Assembly (NCBI RefSeq): GCF_013093415.1
Contig: NZ_JABFBC010000001.1
Location: 310,001-374,000 of the forward strand
Reading direction: 5' to 3'
Length of the DNA stretch: 64,000 nt
Source: Halovulum dunhuangense
GTDB taxonomy: Bacteria > Pseudomonadota > Alphaproteobacteria > Rhodobacterales > Rhodobacteraceae
The notes under the pieces are model-generated. The model worked only from the letters and a program-made list of their open reading frames with translations, was not told the DNA's origin and searched no databases. Positions within the stretch are counted from its first letter, which is position 1. Every line of letters begins with the position of its first letter. The position numbers and the translations under genes are program-made. Positions 1-11,027 of the stretch are shown here, one piece after another.

Positions 1-470
1 AGCGCCTCCTGGGTATGGCCGAAACTTTCCATGAGCTGGCGATAGCCCTGCGCCTCTTCGACGGCGTTGAGGTCGACACGCTGGATATTCTCGACGATGG
101 CGACCTCGAGCACTTCCTCGTCGGAGAAGTCTCGGATGACGGCGGGCACCTCGTGGATGCGGGCGCGCTGGGCGGCGCGCCAGCGACGCTCGCCTGCAAC
201 GATCTGAAAAAGGTTCGGATCGCCCGGATCACGACGCAGGATCAGGGGCTGGATGATGCCGCTACGCGCGATGGAGCGCGCAAGCTCGTCAAGCTCGGCA
301 TCGCCGAAGCTTCTGCGGGGCTGGTCGGGGTTGGCGCGGATCCGTTCGATGGGGATCATCTGCTGGCCCGTGCTGCCGCGAGGTGAAGCTGCTTCCTCGA
401 GCGGCCCGGTGTCGGCAAGAAGCGCCGACAGGCCGCGGCCAAGACCTTTGCGTTCCGTCTTTCGTGTCAT
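1..470 (-). CDS. parB: Chromosome partitioning protein ParB, C-terminal part outside window
   Basis: ParB is the CTP-dependent clamp that loads at parS and works with ParA to segregate the origin. Reading leftward from ATG at 470 gives MTRKTERKGLGRGLSALLAD, the usual ParB N-terminus, then an IPIERIRANPDQPRR box and IVAGERRWRAAQRA, the CTP/arginine-patch motif, then ENIQRVDLNAVEEAQGY. About 156 residues are visible; the helix-turn-helix and dimer domains lie beyond base 1. The start overlaps the parA stop by four bases (ATGA), so the pair is translationally coupled. Two parS sites for it lie at 1845 and 3765. Confidence 0.95.
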   Translation of the reverse strand, partial: MTRKTERKGLGRGLSALLADTGPLEEAASPRGSTGQQMIPIERIRANPDQPRRSFGDAELDELARSIARSGIIQPLILRRDPGDPNLFQIVAGERRWRAAQRARIHEVPAVIRDFSDEEVLEVAIVENIQRVDLNAVEEAQGYRQLMESFGHTQEA

Positions 471-1279
471 GCGCGATCACCCTTTGCCGAACCGCCACGC
501 CCGAGACGTTGGCGCAGTTCGCGCGCCAGCTCTATATAGGCGAGGCTTCCGCTGCTGCGCGGATCATAAATCAATACGGGAACACCATGCGATGGCGCCT
601 CGCTGAGGCGCACATTGCGGGGAATCACGGTCCTGAAGACCAGGTCTCCCAGCGTCTCGCGCACATCATTCTCGACATCTGCGGTCAAGTTGTTGCGTTG
701 GTCATACATGGTCAACACAATTCCTTGGGTCACAAGGCGTGGATTGGAACTGGCCCTGACCTCTCCGACGCTGCGTAGAAGCTGGCTTATCCCCTCGAGC
801 GCGAAGAACTCGCATTGCAGAGGGACAAGAACCCCATCGGCGGCGACAAGCCCATTTACCGTAAGCAGGTTGAGCGAGGGGGGGCAGTCCAGCAGGACAA
901 TATCGAAGCCGCGTATCGCATCATCGTGAAGCGCCGCCTGCAGGCGCCCGATCCGATCCCTTTCGCCTGCCAGTTCTATGTCGACCGAGCTGAGATCCGA
1001 CGTCGCCGGCACGATGGACAACCGGTCGAACCGGGTCGGGCGAATGGCAGACGGCAGATCATCCTGGCGCATCAGAAGGTCGTAGCTGGACACATCCCTC
1101 TGCGAGCGGTCGATCCCAAGCCCGGTGGAGGCGTTGCCCTGCGGGTCCATGTCTATCAACAGAACCCGCTCGCCCAGGGCAGCCAGGGCGGCACCAAGAT
1201 TGATGGTCGTGGTTGTCTTGCCAACGCCCCCCTTCTGGTTCGCGATAGCCAGAATCCGGGGTGAGCGGGTGTCAGACAC
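467..1279 (-). CDS. parA: Chromosome partitioning ATPase ParA (Soj)
   Basis: ParA-type P-loop ATPase of 270 residues that moves ParB-parS complexes over the nucleoid. The deviant Walker A motif KGGVGKTTT spans residues 16-24, the switch region is DMDPQGNAST, and Walker B is IVLLDCPPSLNLLT. The N-terminus is short with no DNA-binding HTH extension, as in chromosomal (type Ib-like) ParA. The start is GTG at 1279, overlapping the rsmG end by eight bases. It sits in the rsmG-parA-parB chain typical of alphaproteobacterial origins. Confidence 0.97.
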   Translation of the reverse strand: MSDTRSPRILAIANQKGGVGKTTTTINLGAALAALGERVLLIDMDPQGNASTGLGIDRSQRDVSSYDLLMRQDDLPSAIRPTRFDRLSIVPATSDLSSVDIELAGERDRIGRLQAALHDDAIRGFDIVLLDCPPSLNLLTVNGLVAADGVLVPLQCEFFALEGISQLLRSVGEVRASSNPRLVTQGIVLTMYDQRNNLTADVENDVRETLGDLVFRTVIPRNVRLSEAPSHGVPVLIYDPRSSGSLAYIELARELRQRLGRGGSAKGDRA

Positions 1280-1907
1280 GCCTGAAATCTCCGATCCGCA
1301 GAATAACGCCGGACGGGTCGGACCGGCTTTGAATGACCTCTGGTTCTACATGCCAGAGGGCGCGGGCCTCAGTCAATTCATCCTGGTAGCGACGGCCTTT
1401 CAAGAGCAGGGCCGTGCCGTTCTGCGCGCGGTGGCGTTCGGTCCAGGCGAGAAGCGTTCCGAGTGGTGCGAGGGCGCGGGCGCTCACTACGTCGGCTTTC
1501 ACAGGAGCAGCATTCTCGATTCGCTCGGTCACGACGCGGTAGGCGAGGCCCAGCTCACGCGCAACGGTCTGAAGGAAAACGCTCTTGCGAAGATCGGACT
1601 CCATCAGTGTAAGATCAAGGTCGCGGGCTTGTTCAGCCGCGAGAATCGCGATGACGACGCCGGGAAGGCCGCCTCCGGAACCCATGTCGAGCCAGATCCG
1701 GGCGTGCGGCGGGCGCAACGGCCAGAGCTGTGTCGAATCCAGGATGTGCCGATCCCAGATCTCTGCTGTTGTTCCCTTGCCGATCAGGTTGATCCGCTTC
1801 GTCCATTTCAGCAAAAGATCGACGTAAGCCTTTAGCCTTTCGGTTGTTTCACGTGAAACATCCATCTCGGCCAGGATCCGCTGCAGCGCATCTGCATCGC
1901 CCATCAT
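1272..1907 (-). CDS. rsmG: 16S rRNA (guanine527-N7)-methyltransferase RsmG (GidB)
   Basis: SAM-dependent methyltransferase that modifies G527 of 16S rRNA. At 211 residues it has the family's normal length. The glycine-rich SAM motif is [16 protein letters not shown], with [18 protein letters not shown] upstream, as in GidB proteins. The first ATG overlaps the mnmG stop (ATGA); a second ATG follows directly. Codons for VSRET near residue 20 are supplied by a perfect parS site, so the reading frame carries a centromere sequence. Confidence 0.96.
   Translation of the reverse strand: MMGDADALQRILAEMDVSRETTERLKAYVDLLLKWTKRINLIGKGTTAEIWDRHILDSTQLWPLRPPHARIWLDMGSGGGLPGVVIAILAAEQARDLDLTLMESDLRKSVFLQTVARELGLAYRVVTERIENAAPVKADVVSARALAPLGTLLAWTERHRAQNGTALLLKGRRYQDELTEARALWHVEPEVIQSRSDPSGVILRIGDFRRV
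1845..1860. promoter_or_regulatory. parS centromere site 1 (inside rsmG)
   Basis: Perfect 16-base palindrome TGTTTCACGTGAAACA, the universal ParB-binding parS sequence. It lies within the 5' part of rsmG, about 5.2 kb from the candidate oriC. Confidence 0.96.
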
Positions 1908-3772
1908 GCGCTTTGCCGGCGCTGGATTCGTTGGATTTCTGCAAGGACCAGCGTAAGCGCCGTGGGTGTCATCCCCTCGATCCGTCCCGCCTGGGCAAGC
2001 GTCTCGGGGCGAATGCGCGCAAGCTTCTGTTGCAGTTCCGTGGACAAACCATGGACGGACGCATAGTCGAGACTGTCAGGGATCCCCCGCGCCTCTTCTT
2101 GCCGCAGAAGCGCAACATCCTGCTCTTGCCGTTTGACGTAGTGCATGTACCGCGCGTCGGTCGTTATCTGTTCGCGAATTTCGGGGTCTACGGCGGCGAG
2201 ACTGGGCCAGATCGCAGCCAGCTGGTCCCACTCAACCGTCGCCTGCGACAGCAGCGCAAGGGCCGATCGCCGTTGCCCATCCTGGTTGACGGCCAGCCCA
2301 TGCCGCGCCGCCTCTGTAGGTGTAAGCGAAAGCCCTTCGGCAAGCGACCGGGCCTGGGAAAGGGACTCCATCTTGCGCTCGAACCTGTCACGCCGCGCTG
2401 CCGAGGCTATGCCCAGTTCGATTGCCTTTGGGGTAAGTCGCTGATCCGCATTGTCAGCCCGGAGAAGAAGCCGGTATTCGGCACGCGACGTGAACATCCG
2501 ATAGGGTTCAGTCACACCGCGCGTCACCAGATCATCCACCAGCACACCGATATAAGCATCGGCACGATCGAAGACGACAGGCGCCTTTCCCAGAGCATTC
2601 AGACCGGCGTTCAGACCTGCGACAAGCCCTTGGGCGGCAGCCTCTTCGTACCCCGTGGTGCCGTTGATCTGGCCAGCAAGGAACAGTCCGGGATGATCCG
2701 CCAACTCAAGCGTGTGTTTCAGCGCCCGAGGATCGACGTAGTCATATTCGATGGCATAGCCCGGCTGCACGATGCGCGCATTCTCGAGGCCAGGAATGCT
2801 GTGGACATAGGCTTCCTGCACATCGGCCGGCAACGAGGTCGAGATCCCGTTGGGATAGATCACCGCACCGGACAACGTTTCAGGCTCCAGAAAGACCTGG
2901 TGCGACTCCTTGTCGGAAAAGCGCATGACCTTGTCTTCGATGGACGGGCAGTAGCGCGGCCCAACACCGGCGATATGGCCCCCATACATGGCCGACCGGC
3001 CGATATTCTGGCGGATCAGGTCATGGGTTCGCGGTGTCGTATAGGTTATTCCACAGGAAATCTGCGGTTGTGCGGCACGGGTGGAGAGAAAGGAGAAAAG
3101 CGACGGGTCGTCATCCGCCGGCTGCATCTCGAGGCTCGACCAGTCGATGGATTTACCATCCAGCCGCGGTGGTGTTCCCGTCTTGAGTCGCCCAAGCGGC
3201 AGACCATAGGCGTCAATCCGGTCAGCAAGCGCAATCGCGGGCTTGTCGCCCATCCGGCCACCTGGCCGGGACACATCCCCTATATGGATGACACCGCGCA
3301 GAAATGTCCCTGTCGTCAGGATCACGGCATGTGCGGCAATCTGTGATCCATCCGCCAGGATTACACCTGCAATCCGGCCGTGTCGCTCGATAAGATCGCT
3401 GACCTCGGCTTCGATGACGGCAAGATCGGGTCGCTCCCGAAAGCATTCCTGCATCCCGAGACGATACAATTCGCGGTCTGCCTGTGTGCGCGGGCCGCGC
3501 ACCGCCGGCCCCTTGCGGCGGTTCAAGAGGCGGAACTGGATACCGGCAAAATCCGCTACCCGGCCCATCACACCGTCCATGGCATCAATTTCACGCACGA
3601 GATGGCCCTTGCCAAGGCCACCGATCGCAGGGTTGCACGACATTTCCCCAATACGATCGAAACGGTGTGTCACCAGCGCGGTCCGCGCGCCCGTGCGATA
3701 TGCGGCATGTGCAGCCTCTGATCCGGCATGACCGCCACCAATCACGATGACATCGAACGCTTCATGTTTCAC
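1904..3772 (-). CDS. mnmG: tRNA uridine 5-carboxymethylaminomethyl modification enzyme MnmG (GidA)
   Basis: FAD-dependent partner of MnmE that installs the cmnm5U34 modification in tRNA wobble positions. The FAD motif [14 protein letters not shown] is at the N-terminus, followed by [20 protein letters not shown] and TGTFLRG, and by the conserved C-terminal helical domain. The longest frame opens at GTG 3781, but its Shine-Dalgarno AAGGAG (3781-3786) overlaps that codon. The GTG at 3772 lies eight bases downstream of it, so 3772 is chosen (622 residues, starting MKHEAFDV). The region between is the parS palindrome. The stop overlaps rsmG. Confidence 0.94.
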   Translation of the reverse strand: MKHEAFDVIVIGGGHAGSEAAHAAYRTGARTALVTHRFDRIGEMSCNPAIGGLGKGHLVREIDAMDGVMGRVADFAGIQFRLLNRRKGPAVRGPRTQADRELYRLGMQECFRERPDLAVIEAEVSDLIERHGRIAGVILADGSQIAAHAVILTTGTFLRGVIHIGDVSRPGGRMGDKPAIALADRIDAYGLPLGRLKTGTPPRLDGKSIDWSSLEMQPADDDPSLFSFLSTRAAQPQISCGITYTTPRTHDLIRQNIGRSAMYGGHIAGVGPRYCPSIEDKVMRFSDKESHQVFLEPETLSGAVIYPNGISTSLPADVQEAYVHSIPGLENARIVQPGYAIEYDYVDPRALKHTLELADHPGLFLAGQINGTTGYEEAAAQGLVAGLNAGLNALGKAPVVFDRADAYIGVLVDDLVTRGVTEPYRMFTSRAEYRLLLRADNADQRLTPKAIELGIASAARRDRFERKMESLSQARSLAEGLSLTPTEAARHGLAVNQDGQRRSALALLSQATVEWDQLAAIWPSLAAVDPEIREQITTDARYMHYVKRQEQDVALLRQEEARGIPDSLDYASVHGLSTELQQKLARIRPETLAQAGRIEGMTPTALTLVLAEIQRIQRRQSA

Positions 3773-3780
3773 GTGAAACA
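3765..3780. promoter_or_regulatory. parS centromere site 2 (at mnmG translation start)
   Basis: Second perfect TGTTTCACGTGAAACA palindrome. It sits between the mnmG Shine-Dalgarno and the likely GTG start, and overlaps that start codon, about 3.3 kb from the candidate oriC. Confidence 0.96.
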
Positions 3781-3784
3781 CTCC

Positions 3785-5089
3785 TTATTTCCCGAGGCAG
3801 AAGCTGGTGAAAATCTCGTCCAGCAGCGACTCGACATCGATACGACCGACCAGAGCATCAAGATAACGCACGCCAAGGCGTACGTCCTCTGCCGCAAGTT
3901 CACTTGCTTCCTGCCCCTGCGACAGATGGGCAAGCGCCGTACACAGATGCCCGCGCGCCGTCTCCATCGCCACCTTGTGGCGCAACCGGATCGCATCGCT
4001 AGCCCCGGATACCCGCCCTTGCAGCGCTACGCTGATTGCCTGCGTTAGCAGATCCAGCCCCTGCCCGGTCTTTCCCGACAGAACGGGATGAATGAAGGGA
4101 CCATTTGCCAGATCCCCCTTCGCGTGGAATGCAAGATCCTGGCCCTGATGGAGGTCACGAAACTCCGTCGGCAGTTCCGGCCCATCGACCAGAAATACGC
4201 GAAGATCAGCCTGCGCCGCGCGCTTTCGCGCACGCTCGATCCCAAGCGTCTCGACCGGATCATCCGAATCCCGGATGCCAGCCGTATCGAGCAGCGTCAC
4301 CGGAAGCCCGGATATGTCCATTCGGACCTCGATGACGTCGCGGGTCGTCCCCGCAATCTCTGACGTTATGGCTGCCTCTCGCCCGGCCAGCGCGTTGAGC
4401 AGCGTGGACTTTCCGACATTGGGGCGTCCGACGATGGCAACCTCGAAGCCCTCTCGCATCCGCTCGGCTGCCTGCGCCCCCTTGAGCTGCCGGTCGAGAT
4501 CATCGACCACACCGTGAAGGTGTCCTTGCACTTCTGTCAGAAGATCGCCCGGCAGTTCCTCGTCTGCAAAATCGATCGTCGCCTCTAGAAGGGCCAGCGC
4601 CCTCAGCAACGCACCGCGCCAGCCTGCGCAGCGGTCCCCCAGCGAACCTTGCATGACCCGAAGCGCCTGCCGGCGTTGAAAGGCCGTTTCAGCGTCCAGC
4701 AGATCTGCCAGGCCTTCGACCTGCGTAAGATCGAGACGCCCGTTTTCCAACGCCCGCCGGGTGAATTCGCCTGGATCAGCCAGTCTCAATCCCGGCTGGC
4801 GGGCAAGGACATCCAGCAGCGCATCCTGGACGGCGATGCTTCCATGAACTTGAAATTCAACGATCTTTTCGCCGGTAAAGCTGCGCTCCGAACCGAAGAC
4901 CAGCACCAGCGCTTCGTCAAGCACCTCGTCACGGTCGCAATCGCGCAGCAGGCGCAGGCCCGCGCGTCGCTCATCGGGCAAGGTTCCGCAAATCCGCGCC
5001 GCAGCCACATGCGCCTGCGGGCCGGAAACCCTTATCACCGCTACACCAGCGCGGCCGCGGACCGTCGAAAGTGCAAAGATCGTATCCAT
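3785..5089 (-). CDS. mnmE: tRNA modification GTPase MnmE (TrmE)
   Basis: GTPase that with MnmG modifies U34 of several tRNAs. The N-terminal formyl-THF-binding domain begins [23 protein letters not shown]. The G domain has P-loop GRPNVGKST near residue 220 and DTAGIRD as G3. The C-terminus is FCLGK with the family's catalytic cysteine. Of two adjacent ATGs the second (5089) is chosen because the upstream GGAG is then six bases away. The gene ends four bases before the mnmG Shine-Dalgarno region, so the two are coupled. Confidence 0.96.
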   Translation of the reverse strand: MDTIFALSTVRGRAGVAVIRVSGPQAHVAAARICGTLPDERRAGLRLLRDCDRDEVLDEALVLVFGSERSFTGEKIVEFQVHGSIAVQDALLDVLARQPGLRLADPGEFTRRALENGRLDLTQVEGLADLLDAETAFQRRQALRVMQGSLGDRCAGWRGALLRALALLEATIDFADEELPGDLLTEVQGHLHGVVDDLDRQLKGAQAAERMREGFEVAIVGRPNVGKSTLLNALAGREAAITSEIAGTTRDVIEVRMDISGLPVTLLDTAGIRDSDDPVETLGIERARKRAAQADLRVFLVDGPELPTEFRDLHQGQDLAFHAKGDLANGPFIHPVLSGKTGQGLDLLTQAISVALQGRVSGASDAIRLRHKVAMETARGHLCTALAHLSQGQEASELAAEDVRLGVRYLDALVGRIDVESLLDEIFTSFCLGK

Positions 5090-5110
5090 CATACTCTCCG
5101 TACCGAATAG

Positions 5111-5136
5111 AAAATGCCCGGGAAAGACCCGGGCAT
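5111..5136 (-). terminator. Hairpin downstream of rho
   Basis: A perfect 9-bp stem, ATGCCCGGG / CCCGGGCAT (5114-5122 and 5128-5136), with a five-base loop and a short T stretch on the minus strand. It sits between the rho stop and mnmE. The T tract is weak, so termination may be partial. Confidence 0.7.
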
Positions 5137-5162
5137 CGCACTCGGCATCAGGTATCGGATCC

Positions 5163-6434
<1,272 letters not shown>

Positions 6435-6538
6435 CAGGCTCTTTCAACGTAACGATCGGGGAAGTCTGGATGCCGTGCCGGATGGGCAGCGCTCATATGT
6501 TCACGGGGAATCCACCGGGCGAATGCCGGATCGAATGC

Positions 6539-6568
6539 AGATTAGGGGACGCGCCGGCCCAATGTCAA
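6539..6568 (-). promoter_or_regulatory. Sigma-70-type promoter for rho
   Basis: On the minus strand TTGACA (6563-6568) and TAATCT (6539-6544) are separated by 18 bases, about 105 bases before the rho start. This is one of the closest matches to consensus in the window. Confidence 0.65.
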
Positions 6569-6575
6569 TCCGTCG

Positions 6576-7022
6576 CTAGAACGGCTTCACCACGACCATG
6601 ATCACGATGACGATCATCAGCAAGGTCGGAACCTCGTTCATGATGCGATATCGGCGCCCCGAGAGTGTCGCCCCGCCTTCGGCAAAAAGCCGTCGATGTC
6701 TGGCACACCACATGTGGAACACCGTCATCGCGATCACGGCCGTAAGCTTCACATGGAACCAGCCTTCGGACATGACCGTACCAAGGCCGAGCGACAGGAT
6801 GAGCAATACCCCAAGAACCCAGGATGCGATCATCGAGGGGTTCATGATCAGCCGAAGTAGCTTTTGCTCCATCATGACGAAAGTCTCGGCCATCTCGGAT
6901 CCCGGGGCCGCTCGTTCTGCATGATGGACGAACAGCCGCGGCAGATAGAATAGCCCGGCCATCCAGGCAATCACCGCCATGATGTGGAACGCCTTGAGCC
7001 AGGGATAGAGCGATACCAGCAT
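6576..7022 (-). CDS. hemJ: Protoporphyrinogen oxidase HemJ-family membrane protein
   Basis: HemJ oxidises protoporphyrinogen IX in heme synthesis in bacteria lacking HemG/HemY. The protein is about 148 residues with four hydrophobic segments. It begins MLVSLYPWLKAFHIMAVIAWMAGLFYLPRLFVHH, which holds the family's conserved histidine, and ends VVVKPF. An ATG at 7061 would add 13 polar residues; 7022 is preferred because it starts just before the first membrane segment and has AAGG nine bases upstream. It is the last leftward gene before the candidate origin. Confidence 0.88.
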   Translation of the reverse strand: MLVSLYPWLKAFHIMAVIAWMAGLFYLPRLFVHHAERAAPGSEMAETFVMMEQKLLRLIMNPSMIASWVLGVLLILSLGLGTVMSEGWFHVKLTAVIAMTVFHMWCARHRRLFAEGGATLSGRRYRIMNEVPTLLMIVIVIMVVVKPF

Positions 7023-7467
7023 TCCGACGACCTTTTCCCTGCTTCTGCTTGGCCCCTCCATATCTCAAAAGAAATATGAAAAGAAGATTGTAAGGGTTGT
7101 TGTCCCTGTGGATGCTGTGGATCCCCGTCATTCACGAAACGATCCACATTTCCCGTACTCTGGATAACTCTGTGGAAAACCGACCGCAATCCTTGGCAGC
7201 GATCCCGAAAATCTGAAAATTATATAGCAATGACAAATGTTTATATAAATAACAACCGGTGCGTTACATGTGGATGTCCATCGCACATGACAGGTTGCCT
7301 GCGCGCGTTTCCCATAATTCACACATGATGGCGCATTCTCCTCCACAACCGGGAACTTCGCCTGTGCACCGCGAACGGAATGTGGATGCATCGGAAAACC
7401 GCGATCAGCGGTGGAAAAGATGCGGGTTGTCCGGTGCTTGCCAACAGTGTCTGTGGATAATCGTTCC
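7023..7467. other. Candidate chromosomal replication origin (oriC)
   Basis: About 445 bases without a convincing gene. It holds one perfect DnaA box TGTGGATAA (7452-7460) and near matches at 7107-7115, 7116-7124, 7140-7148 (other strand), 7159-7167 (TCTGGATAA), 7171-7179 (TGTGGAAAA), 7269-7277 and 7381-7389. An AT-rich stretch at roughly 7207-7255 could be the unwinding element. Genes to the left all run left and those to the right run right, and parS sites lie 3-6 kb away. The placement next to hemJ near parAB and rho fits alphaproteobacterial origins. Confidence 0.82.
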
Positions 7468-8292
7468 ATGATCACCGCACCAAGGATCCTTCGGGTACTT
7501 CTGCTGTCCGATTCCACCGGCGAGACTGTCGGCTCGGCAGCCCGTGCCGCCATCAGCCAGTTTTCGGATGTCGAGGCGCAGTTCACGGTCCTGCCCTTCC
7601 TGCGCAGCGTCGACGATATCGAGGCGATCCCCCACGCCACGTTCGAGGCGACCGACATCATCGTCTTTACCCTTGTCGATCCACGGGTCGTCGCGCGGGC
7701 AAACCATCGTGCAGAACGTTTCGGGATACCGGTGATCTCGCTTCTCGATCCCCTTCTCTCGGGGATCGCCGGTGTCCTTCGGCAAGAGCCGGCGCGTCTG
7801 CCGGGTCAGCAGTATCTGATGAACAGCCGGTATCTGGACCGGGTCGCGGCCATCGACTTCGCCATTGCCCATGATGATGGCCTGTCCGAAAGGCACCTTC
7901 TTGCAGCAGACGTCATCCTGGTCGGAGTAAGCCGCACGTCGAAGACGCCGACCTGTATCTATCTCGGCTATCAGGGGATCCGTGCCGCCAATGTTCCCCT
8001 GGTCCCGGGACAGGCGCCGCCGCCGGGGCTTCTGGCGGCGATCGAGGCGGGTATCCCCGTCATCGGTCTTACCGCAAGTGCCGCACGCATCGGGCAGGTT
8101 CGCGAAAGCAGGCTCAGCGCTCTTGGCAATCCCGGGATTCCCGCCTACTCGGATCCGTCCCGCATCGAGGACGAACTGGTCTTTGCCCGGCTCTTCTTCG
8201 ACCGTTACAAGCTACCTGTGATCGACGTCACCCGACGTTCCATCGAAGAGACGGCCGCCTCGATCCGCCATATCCTGACAGGACACACATGA
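7468..8292 (+). CDS. Pyruvate,phosphate dikinase/PEP synthase regulatory protein (DUF299)
   Basis: Bifunctional ADP-dependent kinase and Pi-dependent phosphorylase that controls PPDK or PEP synthetase by threonine phosphorylation. The 274 residues begin MITAPRILRVLLLSDSTGET. They carry the P-loop-like VGVSRTSKTPTCIYL and the C-terminal DVTRRSIEETAASI motif of the family. The frame is open 19 codons further upstream into the origin region, but ATG 7468 matches the family N-terminus. It is the first rightward gene after the origin and overlaps maf by four bases. Confidence 0.93.
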   Translation: MITAPRILRVLLLSDSTGETVGSAARAAISQFSDVEAQFTVLPFLRSVDDIEAIPHATFEATDIIVFTLVDPRVVARANHRAERFGIPVISLLDPLLSGIAGVLRQEPARLPGQQYLMNSRYLDRVAAIDFAIAHDDGLSERHLLAADVILVGVSRTSKTPTCIYLGYQGIRAANVPLVPGQAPPPGLLAAIEAGIPVIGLTASAARIGQVRESRLSALGNPGIPAYSDPSRIEDELVFARLFFDRYKLPVIDVTRRSIEETAASIRHILTGHT

Positions 8293-8891
8293 CCGAATCC
8301 CGCCTCGTCCTTGCCTCCAGATCCGCTGCGCGCGCCGCCTTGCTGCGCGCCAACCATGTCGATTTCGAAGTCGTTCCCGCCCGTGTGGACGAAGCGGCGG
8401 TGAAGGAAGCGATGCTGGCCGATGGCGCCCCGGGTCGCGATATTGCCGATGCGCTGGCAGAACTGAAGGCACAGCGCGTCGCGTCGCGACATCCGCATCG
8501 GCTGGTACTCGGATCCGATCAGGTGCTTGTCAGCAATGGCAGGCTGTTCGACAAGCCGGCCACGCTTGAAGAGGCGCGTGAGCAGCTTCTTGCGTTGCGC
8601 GGCACCACTCACGAGCTTCTGTCCGCAGCCGTTGTCTTCGAGGACGGTCACCCGGTCTGGCGGCATGTCGGGCGCGCGCAGATGATCATGCGCCCGTTCA
8701 GCGACGACTTTCTCGAACGCTACATCTTGCGTCATGGGGATGGCCTACTTGCCACAGTTGGCTGTTATCGACTGGAAGAGGATGGCGCCTCGCTTTTCTC
8801 GCGCGTGCAGGGTGACTATTTCTCGGTCCTGGGTTTGCCGCTTCTGGAAGTGCTGCATTTCCTGAGAACGAGGGGGATCTTGACGGAATGA
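8289..8891 (+). CDS. maf: Maf-like nucleoside triphosphate pyrophosphatase
   Basis: House-cleaning pyrophosphatase that hydrolyses non-canonical or modified NTPs. The 200 residues start with [14 protein letters not shown], a variant of the Maf signature ASxSxxR, and contain LGSDQVLV with the catalytic Asp and [18 protein letters not shown]. It overlaps both neighbours through ATGA junctions, so ppsR-maf-aroE-coaE is probably one transcript. Confidence 0.93.
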   Translation: MTESRLVLASRSAARAALLRANHVDFEVVPARVDEAAVKEAMLADGAPGRDIADALAELKAQRVASRHPHRLVLGSDQVLVSNGRLFDKPATLEEAREQLLALRGTTHELLSAAVVFEDGHPVWRHVGRAQMIMRPFSDDFLERYILRHGDGLLATVGCYRLEEDGASLFSRVQGDYFSVLGLPLLEVLHFLRTRGILTE

Positions 8892-9727
8892 CCGACATTC
8901 CACCGCCGCCACTTGCCGGAGTGGTGGGCTGGCCGATCGGCCATTCGCGTTCACCCGTGCTGCATGGCCACTGGCTGTCGCGTTACCGGATAAAGGGGTA
9001 TTACATCCCCATCGGTCTGAGGCCGCAGGATTTCGAGGACGGGATCCGTTCCCTGCCACGCCTGGGGTTCCGGGGTGTGAACCTGACCATTCCGTTCAAG
9101 GAAACCATCCTGTCGATGGCGGATTCCATCTCGGATCGCGCAGCGCTGATCGGTGCGGCGAACACCCTGGTGTTCCGCGAGGACGGCTCGATCTATGCCG
9201 ACAACACCGACGGGATCGGATTCCTCGAAAGCGTGCGGTCGAGCGCCCCCTACTGGTCCCCGAAATCCGGTCCGGCACTCGTGATCGGCGCGGGCGGCGC
9301 CGCGCGGGCGATCGTCTCGGCGCTACTGACCGCCGGCGTGCCCGAGGTCCGTCTGGCCAACCGCACCCGCACCAAGGCCGAGATGCTGAAGGAACATTTC
9401 GGCGCACGGGTTACACAGATCGACTGGGAGCGGGCGTCCGAGGCTGCCGCCGGTGCTGCAATCATCGTGAACACGACAGCGCTGGGCATGGTCGGAAAGC
9501 CGCCGCTCAACTTCGGGTTCGAGCACGCGGCACCGAATGCGGTCGTGGTCGATATCGTCTACACCCCGCTCGAGACGGAATTCCTCAAGCGCGCGGCAGA
9601 ATGCGGGCTTCATGTCGTGGATGGCGTCGGGATGCTTCTGCATCAGGCCGTGCCCGGGTTCGAGAGCTGGTTCGGCGTGCGGCCCGAGGTGGACGAGGAG
9701 TTGCGCAACGCCGTCCTTTCGGCATGA
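8888..9727 (+). CDS. aroE: Shikimate dehydrogenase (NADP+)
   Basis: Reduces 3-dehydroshikimate to shikimate in aromatic amino-acid synthesis. In 279 residues it shows the shikimate-binding [17 protein letters not shown] near the start, NLTIPFKE with the catalytic Lys, NTLVF and DNTDGIGF, and the NADP-binding GAGGAARAI. The C-terminal [18 protein letters not shown] is standard. ATGA overlaps join it to maf and coaE. Confidence 0.96.
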   Translation: MTDIPPPPLAGVVGWPIGHSRSPVLHGHWLSRYRIKGYYIPIGLRPQDFEDGIRSLPRLGFRGVNLTIPFKETILSMADSISDRAALIGAANTLVFREDGSIYADNTDGIGFLESVRSSAPYWSPKSGPALVIGAGGAARAIVSALLTAGVPEVRLANRTRTKAEMLKEHFGARVTQIDWERASEAAAGAAIIVNTTALGMVGKPPLNFGFEHAAPNAVVVDIVYTPLETEFLKRAAECGLHVVDGVGMLLHQAVPGFESWFGVRPEVDEELRNAVLSA

Positions 9728-10329
9728 CCCCGCGACGGCCATTTCGGCTGGGCCTGACCGGCTCCATCGCAATGGGGAAATCGACGACTGCCGCAATGTT
9801 CCGGGATGCCGGCGTCCCGGTCTGGGACGCGGACGCGGCGGTGCACAAGCTTTATGCGCAGGGTGGCGCGGCCGTTGCACCGGTCGCGGGGCTGGTGCCC
9901 TCGGCACTTCGGGACGGCGGCATCGACCGTGCCGCACTCTCGCGGGCGATCCGCGACGATGCCCGACTACTTCCGAAGATCGAGGCGATCGTCCATCCGC
10001 TGGTGCGCGCGGAGCGCGAAGCCTTCGTCGCGTCGACCGAGAGCGCCCTGGTCGTTTTCGACATCCCGCTTCTGTTCGAAACCGGCGGTGATGCCGATTG
10101 TGATGCGATCGTCGTCGTGACCGCACCGGCGGACGTCCAGCGCGCCCGCGCCCTGTCACGCCCCGGTGCCGATCCCGCCCGGTTCGAGGGTCTGCTTGCC
10201 CGCCAGCTGCCGGATGCGGAAAAACGCGCGCGTGCCGACTACATCATCGACACGTCGCGCGGGCTTGAGGATGCCCGCGCCCAGGTCCAGTCTGTGCTGG
10301 AAAGCGTGAAGGAGCGGATCAATGCGTGA
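9724..10329 (+). CDS. coaE: Dephospho-CoA kinase
   Basis: Last step of coenzyme A synthesis. The P-loop [11 protein letters not shown] lies at residues 10-20 and [12 protein letters not shown] follows; [10 protein letters not shown] and the lid region are present. The frame is open much further upstream, through the end of aroE, but the ATG at 9724 overlaps the aroE stop (ATGA) and gives the normal 201 residues. Confidence 0.95.
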   Translation: MTPRRPFRLGLTGSIAMGKSTTAAMFRDAGVPVWDADAAVHKLYAQGGAAVAPVAGLVPSALRDGGIDRAALSRAIRDDARLLPKIEAIVHPLVRAEREAFVASTESALVVFDIPLLFETGGDADCDAIVVVTAPADVQRARALSRPGADPARFEGLLARQLPDAEKRARADYIIDTSRGLEDARAQVQSVLESVKERINA

Positions 10330-11008
10330 AATCGTGCTCGATACGGAAACCACCGGCCTCGACCCCCATGACGGGCATCGTATCGTCGAAATCGGGGCGG
10401 TGGAGTTGCGCAACCACATGCCCACGGGGCGCACCTATCACCAATACATCAACCCCCAGCGCGACATGCCCGCCGAGGCGCTGGCAGTCCACGGGATCAC
10501 GGAGGAATTCCTGGCCGACAAGCCCGTGTTCAGCGACATCGCGCAGGCTTTTCTGGATTTCGTGGACGATGCCAGGCTGGTGATCCACAACGCCGCCTTC
10601 GACATGAAGTTCCTGAACGCCGAGTTGAAATGGACCAACAAGCCGGTCCTGCCCTGGGAACGGGCGATCGACACGCTTGATATCGCACGCAAGAGATTTC
10701 CGGGCGCGCAGAACTCGCTGGATGCGCTGTGCCGCCGGTTCAATGTGGACAACTCGGCGCGCGAGAAGCATGGCGCCCTGCTGGACAGCGAGATCCTGGC
10801 CGAGGTCTATCTGGAGCTTATCGGCGGCCGACAGCCGGATTTCGCGCTGAGCGTGGTGTCGACGACGCAGGTGCTCACGGGAAGCGCCGGCGATTACACG
10901 CCGCCCGCCCGCCCGCGCCCCCTGGGTGCGCGGCTTACCGAGGCCGAGGCCGAGGCGCATCGGGCGTTCGTCGCCGGGCTGAAGGATGGGGGGTTGTGGC
11001 CGGCGTGA
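10322..11008 (+). CDS. dnaQ: DNA polymerase III epsilon subunit (proofreading exonuclease)
   Basis: 3'-5' exonuclease of the replicative polymerase. The three DEDDh exonuclease motifs are visible: [11 protein letters not shown] (Exo I), [13 protein letters not shown] (Exo II) and [19 protein letters not shown] (Exo III). The 228-residue length and C-terminal polymerase-binding tail are typical. The start lies eight bases inside coaE. Confidence 0.96.
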   Translation: MREIVLDTETTGLDPHDGHRIVEIGAVELRNHMPTGRTYHQYINPQRDMPAEALAVHGITEEFLADKPVFSDIAQAFLDFVDDARLVIHNAAFDMKFLNAELKWTNKPVLPWERAIDTLDIARKRFPGAQNSLDALCRRFNVDNSAREKHGALLDSEILAEVYLELIGGRQPDFALSVVSTTQVLTGSAGDYTPPARPRPLGARLTEAEAEAHRAFVAGLKDGGLWPA

Positions 11009-11016
11009 CCGGCCAC
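10996..11016. terminator. Bidirectional hairpin between dnaQ and secB
   Basis: GTGGCCGG / CCGGCCAC 8-bp stem with a five-base loop that contains part of the dnaQ stop codon. The convergent genes dnaQ and secB both end near it. There is no strong T run, so this is a possible rather than certain terminator. Confidence 0.5.
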
Positions 11017-11027
11017 GACAAAGACAC

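Noticed and set aside
7128-7661. ORF on the minus strand covering part of the origin region and the DUF299 gene start
   Set aside because: No ribosome-binding site, no motif, overlaps DnaA boxes and a well-supported gene.
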